Assembly (NCBI GenBank): GCA_025084515.1
Contig: JAJAGP010001669.1
Span: forward strand, 1-64,000
Reading direction: 5' to 3'
DNA length: 64,000 nucleotides
Source of the DNA: Ancistrus triradiatus
Lineage: Eukaryota > Chordata > Actinopteri > Siluriformes > Loricariidae
The notes under the pieces: model-generated
What the model saw: the letters and a program-made list of their open reading frames with translations, nothing else
Told to the model about the DNA's origin: nothing
Databases searched by the model: none
Translations under genes and position numbers: made by a program
Shown: in pieces, positions 58,779-64,000 of the stretch
How the letters are laid out: each line of letters starts with the position of its first letter
How positions within the stretch are numbered: the first letter of the stretch is position 1

Positions 58779-59424
58779 GTAGGTCCCTGATAATAAACTT
58801 ACATAACGGAAAAAGGCCAAACTAGTAGATGAACAGACCAATGACTTAATTATAAGGAGTTTTTCACTACACCACTACAATACAACGAAAACATGGCTAG
58901 TGGTGAGCTTTCAGGATACACCAAAACAGACTAAGAGTCCTTGTCACTGATACGTCTCTTCAGTAAGCCGACATAGCTTATTTTACATAGCATAACATTT
59001 GTTTTTCCTTCTACTCAATTCTGTCCAATTTTTCAAGCCATTTGTCAACTGTTAATCCACCTAGTATACCAAATTTGTCTTGAATTTTCCATTTCAATGT
59101 ATGGGAATATGTTAAACCATAACTATTAGTGTGACGGTTTTGTGGAACAAAAAACCCCAAATCCCACTCATTTCTACAAAACTCAATTGTGAGGCGGTTG
59201 CAGCTGTGCATGTTTGAGTGATTTTACTTGGAGTGTGGCTACAGTATCTATATACAAAAAAAAGCTAAGAGCCTTAAACTTCAAATGTAGATAAAATACT
59301 TTCCCTCACTTGCGTATCACTTGTCCTTCCTCATGGAAAAAACTGACCTTAGAATATGAGGGAAAAGCTATAACATCTTTCAGATCACATGATGTGTTGA
59401 AAACACACCTGTTTTGAGAGTTTA
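58779..59424. other. Unassigned intron
   Basis: I looked for the next itga9 exon here and saw none. No repeat recognised. Confidence 0.55.
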
Positions 59425-61325
59425 CAGTGGTGCTTGAAAGTTTGTGAACCCTTTGTGGGACTGTGGTAGTCTAGCGGTTAAGGTACTGGACTCTGGACCA
59501 GAAGGCCCAGGGTTCAAATCCCATCTCTACCAAGTTGCCACTGTTGGGTCCTTGAGCAAGACCCTTAACCCACAATTGCTTGGATTGTAAGATCGTATTA
59601 ATTGTAAGTCGCTCTGGATAAGGGCGTCTGCTAAATGCTGTAAATGTAAATGTAAGGTACCTTTAGAATTTTCTATATTGCTGCATAAATATGACCCAAA
59701 ACACCATCAGATTTTCACACAAGTCCTAAAAGTAGATAAAGAGAACCCAGCTAAACAAATGAGACAAAATTATTATACTTGGTCATTTATTTCTTGAGGA
59801 AAATGATCCAATATTACATATTAGTGAGTGACAAAAATATGTGAACCTTTGCTTTCAGTATCTGGTGTGACCCTCCCCCCTGCGCAGCAATAACTGCAGC
59901 TACACATTTCCTGTAACTGTTGATCAGTACTGCACACCGGCTTGGAGGAATTTTAGCCCATTCCTCCGTACAGAACAGCTTCAACTCTGGGATGTTGGTG
60001 GATTCCTCATACTAACTGCTCACTTCAGGTCCTTCCACAACATTTCGATTGGATTAAGGCCAGGACTTTGATTTGGCCATTCCAAAACATGAACTTTATT
60101 CTTCTTAGATATATTCTTGGGTAGAACGACTTGTGTGCTTAGGGTCATCGTCTTGCTACATGTCCTACCTTCTTTTGAGATTCAGTTCATGGACAGATGT
60201 CCTGACATTTTCCTTTAGAATTCTCTGATATAATTCAGAATTCATTGTTACATTAATGATGGCAAGTCGTCCTGGCGCAGATGCAGCAAAACAGGCCCAA
60301 ACCATGATACTACTACCACCACCATGTTTCACAGATGGGATAAGGTTCTTATTCTGGAATGCAGTGTTTTCCTTTCTGCCAACATAACACTTTTCTTTTA
60401 AACCAAAAAGTTCTATTTTGGTCTCATCCATACACAAAACATTCTTCCAATAGCCTTCTGGCTTGTCCACATCATCTTTAGCAAACTGCAGAGGAGCAGC
60501 AATGTTGTTTTTGGAGAGCAGTGGCTTTCTGCTTGCAACCCTGCCATGCACACCATTGTTGTTCAGTGATCTTCTGATGGTGGACTCATGAACATTAACA
60601 TTAGCCAATATGAGAGAAGCCTTCAGTTGCTTAGAAGTTACCCTGGGGTCCTTTGTGACCTCGCCAACTATTACACGCCTAGCTCTTGGAGTGATCTTTG
60701 TTGGTCGACCACTCCTGGGGAGGGTAACAATGGTATCGAATTTCCTCCATTTGTACACAATCTGTCTGACTGTGGATTGGTGGAGTCCAAACTCTTTAGA
60801 GATGGTTTTGTAACAGTTTCTCCAGCCGTGATGACATCCAACAACTCTTTTTCTGAGGTCCTCAGAAGCTCCTTTGTTCGTGCCATGATACACTTCCACA
60901 AACATGTGGTTGTGAGAGCAGATTTTGATCGATTCCCTGTTTCTTTAAATAAAACAGGGTGCCCACTCACACCTGATATTTTATCCCATTGATTGAAAAC
61001 ACCTGACTCTAATTTCACCCTTTTTTTTACTGCTAATTAACTGTGTTTTTTTTTTTTAAAACTGCTAAACCTAGAGGTTCACATACTTTTTGCCACTCCA
61101 CTAATATGTTAATATTGGATTATTTTTTCCTCAAAAAATAAATGAGCAAGTATAATTTTTTTGTCCTCTTTTGTTTATCCTGGGTTTTTTTATCTACTTT
61201 TAGGACCTTGTCCTGGATCTGATAATCTGATGTTCTGAGGATCTGATAATGTTTTAGGTCAATATTTATGCAGAAATATAGAAAAATTCTAAAACTCACC
61301 CAAACTGTCAAGGCACCACGCACTG
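59425..61325 (-). mobile_element. Tc1 family A, interrupted by a SINE
   Basis: The left end CAGTGGTGCTTGAAAGTTTG follows TA (59423-59424); the right end finishes GCACTG, then TA. The minus open frame 60165-60905 encodes about 246 residues: FGLHQSTVRQIVYKWRKFDT, GRPTKITPRARRVIVGEVTK, GYWKNVLCMDETK (first catalytic Asp) and MVWACFAASAPGRL, then a stop just before the second Asp region. A SINE sits in the left terminal arm. The last 300 bases carry many one-base insertions. Confidence 0.92.
59455..59657 (+). repeat. tRNA-derived SINE, family 1, best copy
   Basis: The head has box A TAGTCTAGCGGTTAAGG and box B GGTTCAAATCCC, resembling a tRNA. The body includes CACAATTGCTTGGATTGTAA and the tail TCGCTCTGGATAAGGGCGTC TGCTAAATG with TAAATG repeats, a common teleost SINE tail. 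It is inserted in CCCTTT of a Tc1 terminal arm, with CCTTT on both sides. Confidence 0.9.
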
Positions 61326-61695
61326 TATATATTTTATTTTATCTGACAATAGAGAGAATAGATGTACAGACAGAAAAAAGTTACAGTTAGTGGACTAATA
61401 ATCAAAAAATGCTAAGCATTTATCCTTACTTAAACTCTTGAGACCTCATTACCCTCTTTGGAGCTCTGATTTTTTATGTATAAAAACAGAGCACCATCTT
61501 TGAAAAAGGAGGTATTTATTTTTGTGAAATGCTCAAGAGTGTGGTCCTCAAATGAGGACTGAGTTAAGCAGAATGAAGTACAAGGTGTAGCAAATCCAAA
61601 AGTGTCATGTCCTCATATGGGGACACGAGTTCTCATGAGGTTAAGTATTACTAAGAAGTAAGAAGCCATTTAAAGATTTTTTAACCAGTCACTGT
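61326..61695. other. Unassigned intron
   Basis: Between the Tc1 and the L2 end. Nothing recognised. Confidence 0.6.
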
Positions 61696-64000
61696 CAAGT
61701 CAAGTCAGATTTATTTTATATAGAGCTTTTTACAATGGAGCATTGTCCCTCAGCACTCAAAGCAAAATCTTTACAAGTTTTAGATTATCTCCTAATAACT
61801 ACATCCAATGCCAAATTGAGCAAGCCTAGGGCGACAGTGGCAAGGAAAAACTCCCTATTTCTAGAAGAGAAACCTTGGGAGGACCAAAGAAAAGACTCAA
61901 AAAGGGATGTGAGTCAAAGTCCATGAGTTCCCAAAGTTTTGAATAAAATGTGAAGTATGCCAACATCGACATTAAGTGGCCCCCCCCCCCCGGGTAATGA
62001 TGATAAATCTACTAAGATGCGAAACTAAAGTCCCATGGAGTCATGGTCGAATAAAATGGTGAATTATGCACAGTGAAGCTTCCATCAGATGAACATCATG
62101 GTGTGGGGCCGGAACTTCCGGAACACAGCTTCGGAGAGAAAACAGAAAAATGTTAATTAGTTTTATTGATTAAGAGCACAGTGTTTATTAACAACAATCA
62201 CTGATGCCATGTCAATCACTGATGCCAAGTGCAGCATGAGACCCCCCCGGCAGCATTAGCTATAGCAGCATAGCTAGCAAAGCTAGAAAGAGAGAACTGG
62301 TAAGAAACACAGCCAAGAGGGATCACATGAGACCTTGGCAAACCCCACGAGTGCAGCAGACAGAAAACCCAACGTCTCTGATTCACCCATAAGACTCTTT
62401 ACTATGAACCCCCAGCTCTGCCCTTATTCTACGGCAAGGATGCATGAGTTTCAAGATCACGAGGACCGAAGCCCATTCAGCCAACAGACCTGCCCACTCG
62501 ACACTCCCGGCTAGCGGACCAAGGCAGGCAGGCCAGACATGAACTCCAGACTCCGGCCCCAGCAAACCCAAGCCATGCAACCTGTCCCTAAATCCTAGTC
62601 AAAAGCCTGGCGTAAATAAGTATGTCTTTTTTAGCCTAGAACTTAAAACTTTGGAGGGGTGTCCTGAATCTCGAACGAAAGTGGGAAGTTTTATTCCATA
62701 GTTGGGGGGGGCCATGTATGAGAAAGCCTTTCCCCCTGGCTGTGACTTTTTTAATTCTCTAGACTAAAAGAAAGTCCCTGCACCCTGCGAATGAAGTAGA
62801 CGAGTTGGATTGTAAAACTCTAAGAGGTCACTCAGATAATGTGGGGCCAGGCCATGTAGAGCTTTTATAAGTTATAGAAGTAGTTTGTAATCAATGCGGA
62901 ATTTGACTGGTAACCATTGCAGTGATGATAGAACAGGAGTGATATGATCAAATTTTCTAGTTCGAGTTAGCACTCGGGCAGCTGCATTCTGACACTAACT
63001 GAAGTTTTATTTTTATAGATTTACTAGAGCATCCATAAGTAAGGCGTTTTACCGTAATCCAACCTTGAGGTTATAAACGCATGACACAGTTTTTTTCTGC
63101 AATCATTAAAAGAGAGGGATTATTTTAGCCGATATTACGTAATTGAAAGAAAGCAATTCGAGTGATGCTGCTAATGTGCGCATCAAAGGAGCGATCTGAA
63201 TCAAATGTGACCCCTAAGATTTTTACAGACGGACTGGGCAATACTGGACAGCCATCTAGATTTAGGATAGATGTAGCCAACCTGTCTCTCACAGCCTTGG
63301 GTCCCACTAATAGAACCTCAGCTTTATCGGAGTTAAGTAAGAGAAAATTCAATAATATCCAATCTTTTATTTCCTTTACACAGTCCTCAATATTGTTGAT
63401 TGTAAGGCTGTCATTAGGTTTGGCTGATATGTACAGCTGTGCATCATCTGCTTAGCAGTGGAAACTAATGCCATGTTTACGAATAACTGAGCCTAGTGGC
63501 AGCATGTACAGAGAGAATAAAAGCGGGCCAAGCACTGACGCCTGAGTCACGCCATACTTCACTTTTGAGAGCTTAGACCTTAGATTACTTATATGAACAA
63601 ACTGCTACCGGTCAGTTAAGTAGGATTTAAACCAAGAAAGTGCTGATCCCTTAATACCTACAGTATTTTCTAGTCTGTTTAGTAAAACATCATGATCTAT
63701 AGTGTCAAATGCTGCACTTAAATCTAACAGAACAAGAAAAGAAACACGTCCCTTATCTGAGGACATTAACAAGTCATTTAGTACCCTAATTAATGCTGTT
63801 TCAGTGCTATGATGGGGCCTGAAGCCAGACTGAAATGTTTCATAAATTTCATTCCTTTGGACGTAACTGCAGAGCTGCTGATAGATGGCTTTTTCTAAGA
63901 ATTTGGACAGAAACATTAGGTTTGAAATTGGTGTTTAATTAGATATCACACAAGGGTCAAGGTTGGCTTTTTTATCAGTGGTTTGATAAGGCAGACTTTA
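61696..64000 (-). mobile_element. L2 LINE, continues beyond the window
   Basis: The minus strand from the window end inward reads GIYETFQ-type RT fingers (FQSGFRPHHSTETALIRVLN), motif A LVLLDLSAAFDTIDHDVLL (near 63690-63730), a damaged YADD box (stop in place of Tyr at 63452-63454), LLNSDKAEVLLVGPKAV, and a 3' UTR ending in GACTTGA repeats at 61696. The 3' half has many extra bases and homopolymer runs (for example C10 at 61980) relative to the other L2 copies. Confidence 0.9.

Noticed and set aside
59455..59530. Functional tRNA gene
   Set aside because: Good A and B boxes, but the cloverleaf is imperfect and it continues into a SINE body and tail; other copies of the same unit are in the window.
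58348..64000. Further itga9 exons downstream of exon 18
   Set aside because: I looked for a phase-2 acceptor followed by an alpha-9-like calf sequence and found none; the region is mainly Tc1 and L2.
1..64000. CRISPR array, bacterial operon, phage or viral genome
   Set aside because: Tandem arrays lack spacer structure; no prokaryotic gene layout; all long coding signals are integrin exons or transposon genes.

Overview
The window is nuclear DNA of a ray-finned fish, very probably a teleost; an ostariophysan such as a catfish is plausible, but the sequence alone does not fix the species. The evidence is a vertebrate spliced gene with GT-AG introns, many Tc1/mariner copies of types common in teleosts, L2 LINEs with the 3' tail of GACTTGA-like repeats, teleost tRNA-derived SINEs, a Penelope-like reverse transcriptase and abundant (GT)n/(TA)n microsatellites. 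No bacterial genes, CRISPR arrays, rRNA genes or convincing functional tRNA genes are visible.

The only host gene is the middle of itga9 (integrin alpha-9), on the + strand from 3679 to 58347. I assembled 18 coding exons whose phases all join (1,915 bases, 637 whole codons plus split codons at both ends). They cover part of the beta-propeller, with three FG-GAP calcium loops, the thigh domain and part of calf-1. The 5' exons (signal peptide, first propeller blade) and the 3' exons (rest of the calf domains, transmembrane helix, tail) lie outside or were not found. Introns range from about 117 bases to 17.8 kb (27698-45466).

Almost everything else is intronic transposon. By my boundaries about 30 kb is recognisable mobile DNA. 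It comprises: Tc1 family A (ends CAGTGGTGCTTGAAAG; about nine copies), Tc1 family B (ends CAGTGGGGCAAAAA; one nearly full-length copy at 41246-42693 plus fragments), a third Tc1-like family C (ends CAA.CCCAAATCAGAAAAA; 13285-14394 plus fragments) and several further MITEs. It also includes four L2 copies, a small Ty3/gypsy-like LTR element with a perfect 5-base target duplication (4010-5700), a related GC-rich retroelement fragment with coding-like tandem arrays (21556-22950), a Penelope RT fragment (22961-23602), a pogo-like element (24104-24840), and two SINE families.

Region by region: 1-3678 repeats; 3679-27697 thirteen itga9 exons interspersed with transposons; 27698-45466 one giant intron with a long palindrome, an L2 copy and the full family B Tc1; 45467-58347 five more exons, including an L2 nested in a Tc1 and two abutting Tc1 copies; 58348-64000 intron with a SINE-interrupted Tc1 and an L2 running off the window. 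I found no new multigene system. The most notable structures are the LTR element with its tandem arrays, the approximately 390-base near-perfect palindrome, the nested deletion-bearing L2, and a transposon end 52 bases from a splice acceptor.
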